Part shown: positions 10,371 to 19,971 of the stretch, in pieces
How positions within the stretch are numbered: the first letter of the stretch is position 1
Layout of the letters: every line of letters begins with the position of its first letter
Assembly (NCBI GenBank): GCA_024114885.1
Contig: CP099418.1
Span: forward strand, 744,001-808,000
Direction of reading: 5' to 3'
Origin: Septoria linicola
Taxonomy: Eukaryota > Ascomycota > Dothideomycetes > Mycosphaerellales > Mycosphaerellaceae
DNA: 64,000 bases
The notes under the pieces: model-generated
The model's database searches: none
Seen by the model: only the letters and a program-made list of their open reading frames with translations
What the model was told of the DNA's origin: nothing
Made by a program: the position numbers and the translations under genes

Positions 10371-10787
10371 ATGCTCATAGCCTCGCAGCTACCTAACCTC
10401 GGGACAAGCGATAGTGGTCTTCTCCAAGGGGCACTCAAGCATGTTGGGTCCACTCTCTTCCCTGGCGCGGATCACGAAGACATACGAGCACACCCCTCTC
10501 ATCCTGCCTGGCAAATTCTACTAACGATCGTCCCGGACCTTACTGCATACTCAAATGAGCCTTTGGCCGCAGTGGATATATCCAGGTGCCTGGTAACATG
10601 CATGCTGATAGCACTCTGCAAGCTCGAAAGCCAAGGATTCTTGGAAAGCAGTCCTGACGCAGAAGCCGTATCGGGATCGCCAGATGATGTTTGCAAACAT
10701 AGCTCGAATCGCAGCCGAGCATCACAACGTCCTCAAAACTCCAACGTGTCTGACATACCCGAGCTCGGTGGAATCGACCTCAAATGA
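10371..10787 (+). CDS. Weak hypothetical ORF (138 residues)
   Basis: This is an uninterrupted frame from ATG to TGA. The sequence has a plausible amphipathic middle (HPAWQILLTIVPDLTAYSNE, VTCMLIALCKLESQGF) and a polar, serine-rich end. There are no recognisable domains. It sits alone in a sparse region with no splice support, so it could be chance; I include it because the codon pattern is reasonable and no other gene explains the segment. It could also be the last exon of an unrecognised gene. Confidence 0.25.
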   Translation: MLIASQLPNLGTSDSGLLQGALKHVGSTLFPGADHEDIRAHPSHPAWQILLTIVPDLTAYSNEPLAAVDISRCLVTCMLIALCKLESQGFLESSPDAEAVSGSPDDVCKHSSNRSRASQRPQNSNVSDIPELGGIDLK

Positions 10788-11214
10788 AGGACCGATTACA
10801 ACAACTTCTTGGCAACACGCAGGTCCTCAAGATCAACGTCCCTCCACTGTCCGCTAAGGCAGCTGAGCCCTTTCAAATGCAAGACTAGTGGACGCTCTGG
10901 TCGGAGCTTACCTTCCGGACTTCATCCAAAGTGATCATTGCGCAAGCGCACAGGCAGCCACGTCGACACGTGTAAGGCACTGAGGGAGCATAGGCACGCG
11001 CAGTGACTAAGTCCTGAGAAAGCGCCTCAACGTCCACCTTAATGCCCAAGGCAAATGTCGGTCGACTCAGCCGGTAGAGGTTTAGAATTAGAAAAGGCGA
11101 GACAGGTAGGACTGCTGAGCGAGGGGAGAGTGCAAAGCAAGAATGGTGCTGAGCATTGCCAATGGTGCCCGTCTGATGCTGAGTCAGTTCGAGCGATCTT
11201 CACTTGCTCAAGTG

Positions 11215-11541
11215 CTAGTCTCGACGATCATAGCACTCTCTTGGCTCTTCTAACGCGCTGCTCGATTTGCAGTGTCGGCCAGTTATGATCTCAGTAGATT
11301 CGTCATCTTTTCCCGCTGAGACGTTGCCTACACCTTTGACTTTTCTGGCTGCGAGCTTTGCCTTCTGAATCTGGTCCCTTCTTGAGACCGCGGGTCCAGA
11401 GTTGGTCATTCGAGGCTCCAAGACCCAGTCTGTAGCGATCTTCTGCTGTAGAAGGAGAGCATTAGGCAACGAAGCAAAACTGATGGACAAAGCGGGAGTA
11501 ACTCCAAGTGGAGAAAGGTCACTTGTGGATGTAAGCTTCAT
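11215..11541 (-). CDS. Weak hypothetical ORF (108 residues)
   Basis: An ATG-to-TAG frame on the minus strand, downstream of the Whi2-like gene. It contains a basic central segment (RRDQIQKAKLAARKVKG) that would form a charged helix. No family is recognised and there is no splice evidence. It could be chance or part of a longer 3' transcript. Confidence 0.25.
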   Translation of the reverse strand: MKLTSTSDLSPLGVTPALSISFASLPNALLLQQKIATDWVLEPRMTNSGPAVSRRDQIQKAKLAARKVKGVGNVSAGKDDESTEIITGRHCKSSSALEEPRECYDRRD

Positions 11542-11842
11542 CGATCCTTTCCTGTTAATGACATTTTCTGGGTTGTTACAACTAGTAGACTATATATTCT
11601 CCGCTCTTTCGCTAATGCGGTACAATGAGCTCCAAGGACTGCTCCACCGACGCAATGCTTCTTATCGCGCCCGCTCGTAATGCATCATAACCTAAAGAAA
11701 AGGGGGCGCTTGAGGTCGCCACAGGGTATCGTGATGTTGAAACGTGTGCTCGCTGGCGTGTAATGGAAGCTGAACAAAGCTTCAAGATGCCTTGTGGTCG
11801 AGACCAGTAAGCATGTTCGCAGGCAAAGTCATCCGGTCAGAT

Positions 11843-13569
11843 TTAGCGCAATCCTATAACGCTCTGTTTGAAATCGGGGTCAGTCAATCGATACCAGACA
11901 CAGCAGACACGCGGCAACTTACCATCTCCAAAGTCCAGACTCGCCTGATCCAAACTTTAAGCTTGCCTTCAACGCCTTCGACATTATCGAGCTCAACGCC
12001 TTCCCACCAGCATCTCCTGGCAGGCTTTCGCCAGAATAGGAGCAACTTTTGTGCCATGCCTACAGCATTGGCTGCTCCCGCAGTATCGCCCTTGATGTCT
12101 GTGCGCAGGCGTGCCAAAGCAATCGAGCAAATGACGGCCTTTTGCGGCTCGGCTGCACGATGTCCCCAGATATCATCGTGGTTGAAGCCACTGGAAAGTA
12201 TTAGCGCGCTCCTTCGTATCAATCCGCTAATACAGATCGACTCACCCGGCTGTCAACATTTCAATGAGATGCTGCTCAGTGGTGCCAGGTTCTTCGCTCT
12301 TTCGCAGGCCGGAGAATATCCCGTCTTGCTTCAGAAGCGCCCTGCTGGCAGCGCGCTTGATGTTAATCATCTCAACCTGCTCAATATCCTTTCGTGGTGG
12401 AATGGCGTAAAAGTCGAGGTCTTCTCTGAGGACAATGATGCCGGCACGATCTTGCAGCATATCTCGAGCATTACCAGCCATGGGCTCAATTGGCATTGTG
12501 TTTGTTGTGAGAGGGTCGCTCGACTGTCCTTGAGCTTCATCTGATGTTTGAGGAATGGTTTGTGCAACATTCCTGAAGAACTCCAGCATGTACTGCAGGG
12601 AGATGGGGTCATACTGTGAGAAATAGACAATGTCAGATAAATATACATCGGAGTTTGACATGACGTTTTGAATCTCATTGAGAGTCACGGGAGGATGTGC
12701 CTTGGCCTGCGTGAGCGGCTTCTGGCGGGTGTGCCTTACGTCGACTGGGTAAACATCGCCGTCGTGGTAGCTGTTCATATGCCCATCAGGAAGCAGGCCA
12801 TTTGGGAACAGTGAGAGGAGGACGAATTCCGGGAGAGTCAACAGCTCATCTCGAGAGAGCGTGAATCGGGTGCCGCTGCCAGACGTTAGAGACCGTCTAT
12901 GTATCAGCTTCATGTCAAAACAAACCGAAGTTCAAGGGTTATGTTCTCCTCTGAGCCTGCTGGGGTCATGTTAGCACGGAGTCATATGGGCGTAGTCCTT
13001 GAGGACACACCTCCTCCCAGTGCAGTGTTGATGGGTGCAGGCCCGCCTTGCTGCACCTGAGTGATAATGCTCGCTGCTCCTCCTGCTGCCGCCATGACGT
13101 ATGTAAATCCCTCGAGCGGACTCGAACCCTCGGTGTATGGTGGTGGTGGCTCTCCGTCGTCGAGGTCCTTACTGGCGCGACCTTCTTTGGTATCTCGCGG
13201 AAGCGCAGCCTTGGTCTCCGCGACAACACTAGACGCGGCGGCGTGACCTTCTGTTTCCTCGAATGGAAAGGGCGGAGCGGGACCAGCTGGCGCGGTGGCA
13301 GTGAGAGAGTCGGACGCGCAGGCGGTGGTGAGAGGATACGGCTCTTCTGGCGACGGCTCTGGGAAGTATTGCGCAGGGAAGCCGTGCGATGAGAAGGGAG
13401 GTGGGCTCTCAGCAGCGGCCGAAGCTGAGGAAGGCTCGAGGTCGCGCTCGTGGTGTCGCTCCTGCGCAGTAGTCTCGAGACAGAAATGCGAGTCGACGTC
13501 GACTTTGAAGAGCGGAGCGAGGCCGCGGAGGGAAGGGGTGGTGTGGATCGAGTCGTCGTCTGAAGCCAC
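11843..13569 (-). CDS. Whi2-like BTB/KCTD-type growth and stress regulator
   Basis: Six exons: 13569-13011, 12956-12926, 12875-12740, 12613-12246, 12190-11923 and 11863-11843. The intron after 13011 has a GTGTGT donor, a GCTAAC branch and a CAGCAG end. Phases 1, 2, 0, 2, 0 close exactly, giving about 460 residues. Order: a proline/serine-rich N-terminal half ending EPPPPYTEGSSP and FTYVMAAAGGAASIITQVQQ; then a BTB-like fold (NITLELRGTRFTLSRDELLT, FVLLSLFPNGLLPDG); a disordered linker; and a conserved C-terminal domain with RDMLQDRAGIIVLREDLDFY, QDGIFSGLRKSEEPGTTEQH and WWEGVEL. Whi2 of yeast restrains growth on nutrient or stress signals with Psr phosphatases; the function here is inferred from that. 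The true N-terminus is unresolved: position 13569 is a GTG, the frame stays open without ATG to about 13690, and an upstream first exon is likely. Confidence 0.82.
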
Positions 13570-14204
13570 CGTGCGGGAGGCGGACTGGGTAGCGAGCGGT
13601 GTGGGTGTCGGCTGCGGGACGCAGAGCAGCGCGAGGTGACGGGCGCGGACGCAGGATTCTAGACCAAGACGACAATGCGCTCACACATGCAACAAACAAC
13701 AATTGATGCGCCTGCGGATGGTTCCCTGATTGTGGCAGATCGCAACTTCCTTTCGCGTGAGAGTCGTGAGCGAGCTAACTAGCCTGGTCGCGCCTGCTGT
13801 TCAGCATTGACCTGGCAAGGATCTTTCCTTCCCGCCCGAGCGCCTACAACTAACTAACCACCTAACGTTAGTTAGCCGTCTCGTCGTGTCAATTCGGTAG
13901 CAATAACAATACACAAACTTCACGAATCTTGGAGTCTGGCGAGGAACGAAAGCACGACGTCTTGCTGACGGTCAGGACTACGTGCGCAGTATCCCTGCGA
14001 TATCCTTGACCAGCACTGGCCTCAGTCGTCAGCAGAACCAGAACCCGGCATGTGTCTTGTCTTGGTCAATCGGTGTTGCTGATCGCAAGTACCATCAGTA
14101 CCTTGGTCTGACCTCACATCCCACAACCGCAAGCTGAAAAGTGTTCTTGACGTGGAGAACTGATTGATATCATACAGAAAATACTGACTAGAGGCTCGAA
14201 CGAT
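13570..14204. other. Upstream region of the Whi2-like gene
   Basis: The open frame of the Whi2-like gene continues leftward in transcription to about 13690 without an ATG, so a first coding exon or a non-AUG start probably lies here. The rest is the spacer to the alcohol dehydrogenase 3' end. It contains short GTTAG-type inverted repeats near 13858-13876 (CTAACGTTAGTTAG), which I cannot assign a role. Confidence 0.45.
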
Positions 14205-15462
14205 CTACTTCTTGTTGAAGTCGATAACAATGCGTCCAGCGACTTCTCCCCTGCGCAACGCCTGGACACTCTCATCGAATCTCGATACACCTCTGACTTC
14301 AGCCACGCCCTTCAACAGGCCACGGCGTGCGTACTCCAAGCATGCAGCGGTGTCCTGCATTGTGCCCACCAGGGTTCCAATGACCGAAACATTCTTGAAC
14401 ACGAAGAAGTTGGGGTCCGTCCCGAGGTTCACTGTTCCGGCAGGAGGTAGAGCAATGCACATGATCTTGCCCCCAATTCTGTCTCCGAGGAAGGAAAATG
14501 CATCTTTGTATGCCTGGTATGCGGTCACCAAGACACCGTGAGCTCCGATGCCATCAGCGACTTCCTTGACTCTTGCAGCCACATCGGAGTGCTCCTTGAA
14601 GTCCACAAACTCCTCAGCTCCCAGCTCTTTTGACAAACTCTTCTTGGCATCTCCGCTATCGATCACAATTGGTCTCATACCCATTGCTTTGGCCAGTTGG
14701 ACTCCCTGGATGCCTACACCACCGCCTCCGCCAGGGAACACGACCCAGTTGCCAGGCCTGAGTCCTGAGTCGGTAAGAGCTCGATGCATCGTACTAGCGG
14801 AGCACATGATAGGTCCAGCAACCTCGTCAGGCACGCCTTCTGGAATTCTGCTTGTGTAAATCGCTGGCGATAGCACATATTGTTGATACGTGCCCTCGGC
14901 AACGAGTCCAGTGTAGACTCCCTTTTGGCAATAGTTCTCACGACCATTCCAGCAGTGTTCGCAGTCTACAAGAACGTCAGGATTACTTTTATCGAGACGA
15001 AGGTGCCAAGCGGGGCCTTCAAGAATGATGTACTTACTGTGGCACACATCCATCAAGGGCTTGATGCCAGCTCTGTCACCTACCTCCCAGCCCTGAACAT
15101 TTGGTCCAAGTTTAACCACGACGCCAGCACCCTAGAATGGTCAGACAACCTCGAGATGGCTCTCGGAAGACGCTCTCACCTCGTGTCCTGCGCATTTGGT
15201 GCCAAATTGAGACATTGGTGGAACAGCCCAATCGTTCATCATGAAGTGAATGTCACTCATGCAGAGTCCCGTACAGTTGAGACGCAGGAGAAGCTCGCCA
15301 TTCTCTGGTCGCGGTTTCATCAGCATGAGCCCATTTCGCTTGACCTGGACCCAACTCACTCGGCTCCGGCACGTCGACTTCTTGCACCTCAACCTTGAAG
15401 TCAGGTCCTTCATTGACACAGACGCCAGCTAGGCCCTTTGCGGGGATTTGTTCAGTAGTCAT
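14205..15462 (-). CDS. Zinc-dependent alcohol dehydrogenase (ADH1-like)
   Basis: Four exons: 15462-15360, 15304-15180, 15131-15038 and 14965-14205, phases 1, 0, 1, closing to 360 residues. The first intron is short (55 bp, GTGAGT...CCAG). Splicing restores every family motif: CTGLCMSDIHFM with the catalytic-zinc cysteine, GHEGAGVV with the zinc-binding histidine-glutamate pair, the structural-zinc set CHNCEHCWNGRENYC (four cysteines with C-x2-C-x2-C-x7-C spacing), and the nucleotide-binding glycine-rich loop FPGGGGGVGIQGVQLAKAMG. The C-terminus has GRIVIDF. Medium-chain enzymes of this subgroup interconvert primary alcohols and aldehydes with NAD(H), in the cytosol when no targeting sequence is present, as here. 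Whether it serves ethanol or another alcohol cannot be told. It stands alone, not in a catabolic cluster. Confidence 0.9.
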
Positions 15463-16359
15463 TTTGGAACGTGTTTTGGGAATAAACGTGAATGTTGCAG
15501 GAGGGTTTGCTACATAAAGAGAGGTGGCATCGAAAGCTGCCTGCCTACCTGTTTTATACAACTGCCGCAGCTCCACGCCAACACACCTATCCTCTGTCAA
15601 AGTTACTCCTTCATACGGAATGGCGCCTCGGTGTGCCAGTCGCGTCTCCACGAGATGGTCATGGATGGCTATGGCCACGCGCGGGGCTGAGATTTAGCGG
15701 GGTAGAATTGCTGCGCTTGCATTGCGGACCTGCTGATGTGGAGGATTGAACGGAATTCACCAGAGCCTGCACTTCCGGGCGACATCGCCTTCAATGGAAG
15801 ACTGCTGATGAGGGCACTTGCAGAGCTATATACTGATGAGTCGACCATCAAGGTACCGCAAGAGTAGCCACGGTCCATCGCAGTTCTGTCAGAGAAGCGC
15901 CGTAGGGGCTTTGAAGCAGGTCGGACGCTTGCGCTGTTCTCTGGATAGTACAACAACAGACTAGCTCTCAATCATCAGTACCCTGGCCCGGGTACTGTCT
16001 TCCTTTCCGCAAGTGGATGGACGAAGCTGCAACAGCTGCGATTCAGGATCAACGAGTCATAGCTCGACCAACGAGCAGTCGCGAGTCGTTACCAGGACCT
16101 CCTTTGCTCCACGGCATTCCCAAACGGGAGTCGTGATGATCATGCTCTTCGTCAAAGCCAAGTCGCTAGTCAGATCGTCTGTAGTGGATCCTTGCAGTGA
16201 GATCCACACACAAGCACATCAACGTTACGTTACCTCTTGCTTCAGGAAATGAGATGTGAATCTGCTACGGGTGACATATGCCATTCCGCTCAGAGTACAG
16301 CAGGACAAAGGCATGCTACAGATCCTCCTCACTATCATCGTGCCCAGGTTTCCTTGAAC
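15463..16359. other. Intergenic, alcohol dehydrogenase promoter
   Basis: A same-strand spacer of 0.9 kb. It holds the dehydrogenase promoter and the 3' UTR of the secreted-protein gene. The short frames here start at GTG or lack coding character; no gene is supported. Confidence 0.5.
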
Positions 16360-17426
16360 TTATCGATGTCTCAACATGCGATACCACACATCATCCATCA
16401 CCAAGTCGACCGCTGCGCCTTTACTCCCCTTCGCCGACAAGGTGTAGTTATAACACACATACCTCGCATCCGTCGCTGGATCTCCTTTGAAAAATGCCAT
16501 GGAAGTATCCGCGTAGCCAGTCGTGCTCGATATGGAAGGAGTGTAGGCCAGGTTGTATGTGAATGCTGTGAGGTTCGTGGTTTCGGAGAGGTTGCTGCTG
16601 GGGATGCAGGAAGATGCGACAGTAATTGTGCAGGGAGTCGGGACCTGCTGCCAGTCAGTACGCACTTGTGAACAGTATACAGTTGACAGGCACGTAGAAA
16701 AATCCAAGCCGTCCGATAGAGACAAGCAAGGTAAGAAGAAGATGACGGAACAGCACACAGCAAAGGGCCAAGCCAAAACAAAGACCAGCAACGCAGAAAC
16801 ACAGAAAAGCCCCATTCAACAACAAAGCAAGAAAAGAAGAGTGACTCACATTCTCCCTCTTCCCCTCCGTACACCCATACCAAAAGCTCCACAAATTCGC
16901 CAACGGCAACAAATTACTCCCTGGCCCCGCCGAGCCCGTCCCATTCTCATAGCCGAAAGAAATCACCCCCTTCCTCCCCGTATCTGCCCTCGCAAGTCGA
17001 GCATAGTTGGATTTACTACGTGGTTGCAATTGCGGCGGGACGACTTTGGCCGACAGAGTAGCGGGCTTGATGGTGGTGAAGTTTGTCCATTCTGCGGAGG
17101 AGTAGGTAAAGTTTGTTGAGGGTGGACTGCTACTGCTGGTGTAGGGTGGTGGGGAGGGGGTGAGGGGGTCGAACTGTGCAAAATTGAGTGGTTAGAGGTC
17201 ATGTGTGATTAGAGGTCATGTGTGATTAGAGGTCATGTGTGATGATAGGCAGGAGATGAAGTACTGTGGCATTGAAGGGAACGCAGCCTATGGGGCCCGA
17301 ATTGTAGAGCGCGCTACCGCAGACGTCGCATTGCCATTGTTGGTAGCCGAGAGAGCGACAAATACTTTGTTGTGCTGTGGTTAGAGTCGCGGTAAGAGCA
17401 CTGGCGAGGGCGAGAGAGATCTTCAT
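16360..17426 (-). CDS. Predicted secreted, cysteine-containing glycoprotein
   Basis: Three exons: 17426-17265, 17173-16850 and 16644-16360, all phase 0, giving 256 residues. The N-terminus is a clear signal peptide (MKISLALASALTATLTTA), with likely cleavage before QQSIC. The mature protein has eight cysteines: four early ones (within ICRSLGYQQWQCDVC and IGC), one in WYGC and three late ones (TPC, SSC, YVCYN). There are several N-glycosylation sequons (FNAT, NFTY, NFTT, ENGT, NLSE, NYTL). A serine/proline-rich linker (PSPPPYTSSSSPPS) joins the two parts. This is typical of fungal apoplastic or cell-surface proteins; no catalytic family is recognised, and calling it an effector would be guesswork. 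The first intron contains three copies of a 17 bp repeat. Confidence 0.75.
17192..17242. repeat. Three tandem 17 bp repeats inside an intron
   Basis: The unit TTAGAGGTCATGTGTGA occurs three times without mismatch (17192-17208, 17209-17225, 17226-17242). The array fills much of the first intron of the secreted-protein gene; on the transcribed strand each copy ends in CTCTAA, a branch-site-like sequence. Confidence 0.95.
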
Positions 17427-18259
17427 GTTCAGAAAGGGACTTGTCTGTGCAGACTAGAGGTTTGGGCGACTGGACTTGCGCGAACGATCTCGATTACTAT
17501 GTACCTACCTCTCCACGGAGCCAACAGGATAGTTGTACAGTAGCGTTCGGTCGAGAAGCCTTAGACAGCGTGGCTACTGGTCTATTCCACTGTTATGAAC
17601 GCCTCGTGGCGTGCCGCCATGTGACTGGCCAGACTTGTGGAGGTGGAGGTGACTGGAGTCTGTCCCGATCTGGTGCAGACTGGTGCACAAATCGAAAATT
17701 GCGGCGCAAATGCTAAAAAGCAGTTTGCAGTCGTGCTGCCGAGGCTGGTCAGTTGTGCCTGGATAGTGCTTCGTCTAAGTTAGAGCTTAAGCGGCGTGCG
17801 TTTGTATAAGCCCTCGCTTAAACTTGTAGAAAGGCTCGGCTCTTCTTACGAGTGGGCGCCACGAGATTTAAACGACAATGCGACTTGTGCCTGTCGAATG
17901 TCGTTGGTGCGCTCGCGAATTGTTGTGCGCGTGAAGGAGTTCTGCAATCCTGCTGCACGCCTGTCCGTCCGATGATGTGTACCATGAGCCATGCTGACCA
18001 CTTGTCAACCTGGTCACTGCCAATTCTCCTGCGACATGCTAGCGCGTTGAGCTGGTAGGTACAGTTCAAGCGTCTTTGCATTATGCACTTATCGTGCTGT
18101 CCCTGTGCTAATACGCTGAGTGCCTGGATCATGCGTTGTGCCTGAACCGAGAGCTGCGCTTATTGGCTCGTGTGGATGACCAACAGCAGTCTGTCGACAG
18201 TCGTACTCATCCTCGACCATGTCAAACATGGCCGTGAACGCATTGTCGTGATCGTTCTC
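17427..18259. other. Intergenic, secreted-protein promoter
   Basis: A same-strand spacer between the secreted-protein start and the THO3 stop. No coding frame of good quality, repeat or RNA gene is visible. Confidence 0.5.
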
Positions 18260-19417
18260 CTAAGAATATCCTCCCGACAAGCCTCCGACAATCTTCAGTC
18301 CACCTGGGTCACCCGAGTAGGCAACAGCATGCCGCAGTGGATGCCAGGCTACCCAAGTTACTGCATTGGTCGTGTCCAGCTTCACCACCTCTTCTCCCGT
18401 TTCCACATGCCAGATGCTCAACCCCTTCTCGTTGTCCTTGAGTGGATCTGGTCCTCCTCCGGCGGTCAAGTACGCGCCATCGTAGCTGAAGCTCAGATCT
18501 CTCACGGCACCAGCAGCCTCCATGAGGGTGTGGTCCACAAGCCACGTGTCTGTGTTCCAGAGTGTGATCAGCCCGTCGGTACCGCCAACGGCAATGTGGT
18601 TACCTGTGGGTGACTGCTGGACACTGTACGTCGACCCGCTGTGAGCGACGAGGTTGTGAACAGGCTGCATGGATGGGTAGGAGAGGACTTTGACCGGCCC
18701 CTCGGTGGTCGCAGCGAGAATGTGGCTGCCGGCGTTGGTAAAGGACATCTGATAGAAGGCGCCCTTATCCTTGGTGGGCGAGCGATCCGTCGGCGTGGCA
18801 TCGTACTTGGGCAGATTGCTCGCGGCAGGAGCATTCGGCTCGAGGACCATGGGCACATCTGCTTTGCGCACGTCCAGCGCGGTGATGACATCGTTCCGCG
18901 TTCCCACCAGCAACTCTGTCCCATTTGGATGCCACGTGAGGAATAATGTCTGTTCGCCCGTCTTGTACTCTCCGCTCTTGCCTTGCGTGTGGCCCTTGGC
19001 ACTGCTATACCCGCTTGACCCTACCAGACTCGTTGCTCCGCCCGGCACGCGGACATCCCAGAACTTGACCAAGCCATCTTGACCAGTGCTCGCCAACAGA
19101 CTCTCCATACGCGGGCTAAATGCAAGCTTCTCAATGGTATTGCCGTGCGCGCCTGGCTTTGGCCCATCCTGCAGAGCTGTGGTAGCCTTGACATCTGGTC
19201 GTTCGGGATTCCACACCCGAATGTTGTTGTGCACATTGTGAGCGACCATGGCGCCCGTGGGAGACCACGAGATGGATCGAATGTTGGGCGCCATGGTGCT
19301 GCTGGTGGGAATCGGTCGTCCCGTCTCGTTCAGCACAATGGGCTTCACCTTTTTGTAGTCAAAGTGCGACGCGACCGCATCTTTGCGCAGAGCGCGACGA
19401 ACAGGCGGAGGCGCCAT
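18260..19417 (-). CDS. WD40 protein, THO complex subunit 3 (Tex1/THOC3)
   Basis: A single-exon gene of 385 residues from ATG at 19417. The GTG three bases upstream is not needed as a start. The chain consists of WD40 repeats: NIRSISWSPTGAMVAHNVHN with IRVWNPE, KLAFSPRMESLLASTGQDG with VKFWDVR, a repeat with LTWHPNGTELLVGTRND, one with YQMSFTNAGSHILAATTEG, one with YSVQQSPTGNHIAVGGTDG and LITLWNT, one with RDLSFSYDGAYLTAGGGPD, and the last with VTWVAWHPLRHAVAYSGD. This arrangement, with the IGG-type C-terminus, is that of THOC3/Tex1, which joins transcription elongation to mRNA export in the nucleus. It is transcribed divergently from the Ssk2-type kinase gene. Confidence 0.85.
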   Translation of the reverse strand: MAPPPVRRALRKDAVASHFDYKKVKPIVLNETGRPIPTSSTMAPNIRSISWSPTGAMVAHNVHNNIRVWNPERPDVKATTALQDGPKPGAHGNTIEKLAFSPRMESLLASTGQDGLVKFWDVRVPGGATSLVGSSGYSSAKGHTQGKSGEYKTGEQTLFLTWHPNGTELLVGTRNDVITALDVRKADVPMVLEPNAPAASNLPKYDATPTDRSPTKDKGAFYQMSFTNAGSHILAATTEGPVKVLSYPSMQPVHNLVAHSGSTYSVQQSPTGNHIAVGGTDGLITLWNTDTWLVDHTLMEAAGAVRDLSFSYDGAYLTAGGGPDPLKDNEKGLSIWHVETGEEVVKLDTTNAVTWVAWHPLRHAVAYSGDPGGLKIVGGLSGGYS

Positions 19418-19971
19418 CACTGTGGACTCTCGTCTTTACACTCCTGTCAACTCTCCAATGCTGTGAAGCAATATTGAGTGCAGTGAATACCTTGAAGGGA
19501 AGCAGAAGCGGGCTGTATGCTCGCTAATTATCCTAGCTCCCACGGCATGTGTGGCTGAGGCTGAGACTCGCGCTTGCACGTGTCAAGCAAGAAAGCAAGC
19601 AGGGAAGCACGCCCGTCTAATCTCTCTTAAGCAGGAAACGGTCTTGCAGCAGAAGCCACCGCCAACTTCGACGACAGCTCCTCATACACTGTTGCCTGTG
19701 CCGATATTGCATACCTACGATAAGATATCTGAATGACTTTCGTTCAGGAACGTGGAAAAAGAAGTCAAAGAAATCAACTGCACCGCCACACGCTGCACGC
19801 GACCTGCTTAATGACGAATCCGCACGGCATCTTGATCGGAACTGCGCGAGCTTAGGTGCGGATCCAAGCAGAACAGAAGAAACCCGACCAGACCGACGAC
19901 GGCACGCCCGCCCGAAGCAGAGCTAGGAGGCATTCTAGTTGGCACGATCGTCGTGCATCCTTGCCGTCGAC
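19418..19971. promoter_or_regulatory. Divergent promoter region between THO3 and the MAPKKK gene
   Basis: 554 bp separate the two start codons and must serve both. No TATA box or known stress element is obvious; assignment as a shared promoter rests on geometry only. Confidence 0.5.

Larger units (their letters stand above)
9408..11842. other. Sparse 2.4 kb region with only weak open frames
   Basis: This is the longest stretch without a supported gene. It should hold the promoter of the DUF1275 gene on its left and the 3' UTR of the Whi2-like gene on its right. Two ATG-started frames (10371-10787 plus, 11215-11541 minus) are listed separately as weak candidates. I find no repeats, transposon ends, or tRNA-like structure, and base composition by eye is similar to the flanks. 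Confidence 0.5.

Noticed and set aside
12913..12969. Whi2-like start at ATG 12969 or 12913
   Set aside because: The ATG at 12969 lies inside an intron that has a GCTAAC branch site, and the one at 12913 lies inside the next intron. Using either would lose the conserved N-terminal segment that joins in phase.
13117..13135. tRNA B-box-like GGTTCGAGTCC on the minus strand
   Set aside because: It lies in the coding frame of the Whi2-like gene (EGSSPLEGF), and no A-box or cloverleaf arms can be placed around it.
13858..13876. Inverted repeat CTAACGTTAG as a transposon end
   Set aside because: It is too short and single; no transposase frame or matching second end was seen nearby.
14205..17426. 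Secondary-metabolite or catabolic cluster around the alcohol dehydrogenase
   Set aside because: There is no synthase, P450, transcription factor or transporter beside it; neighbours are a Whi2-like regulator and a secreted protein.
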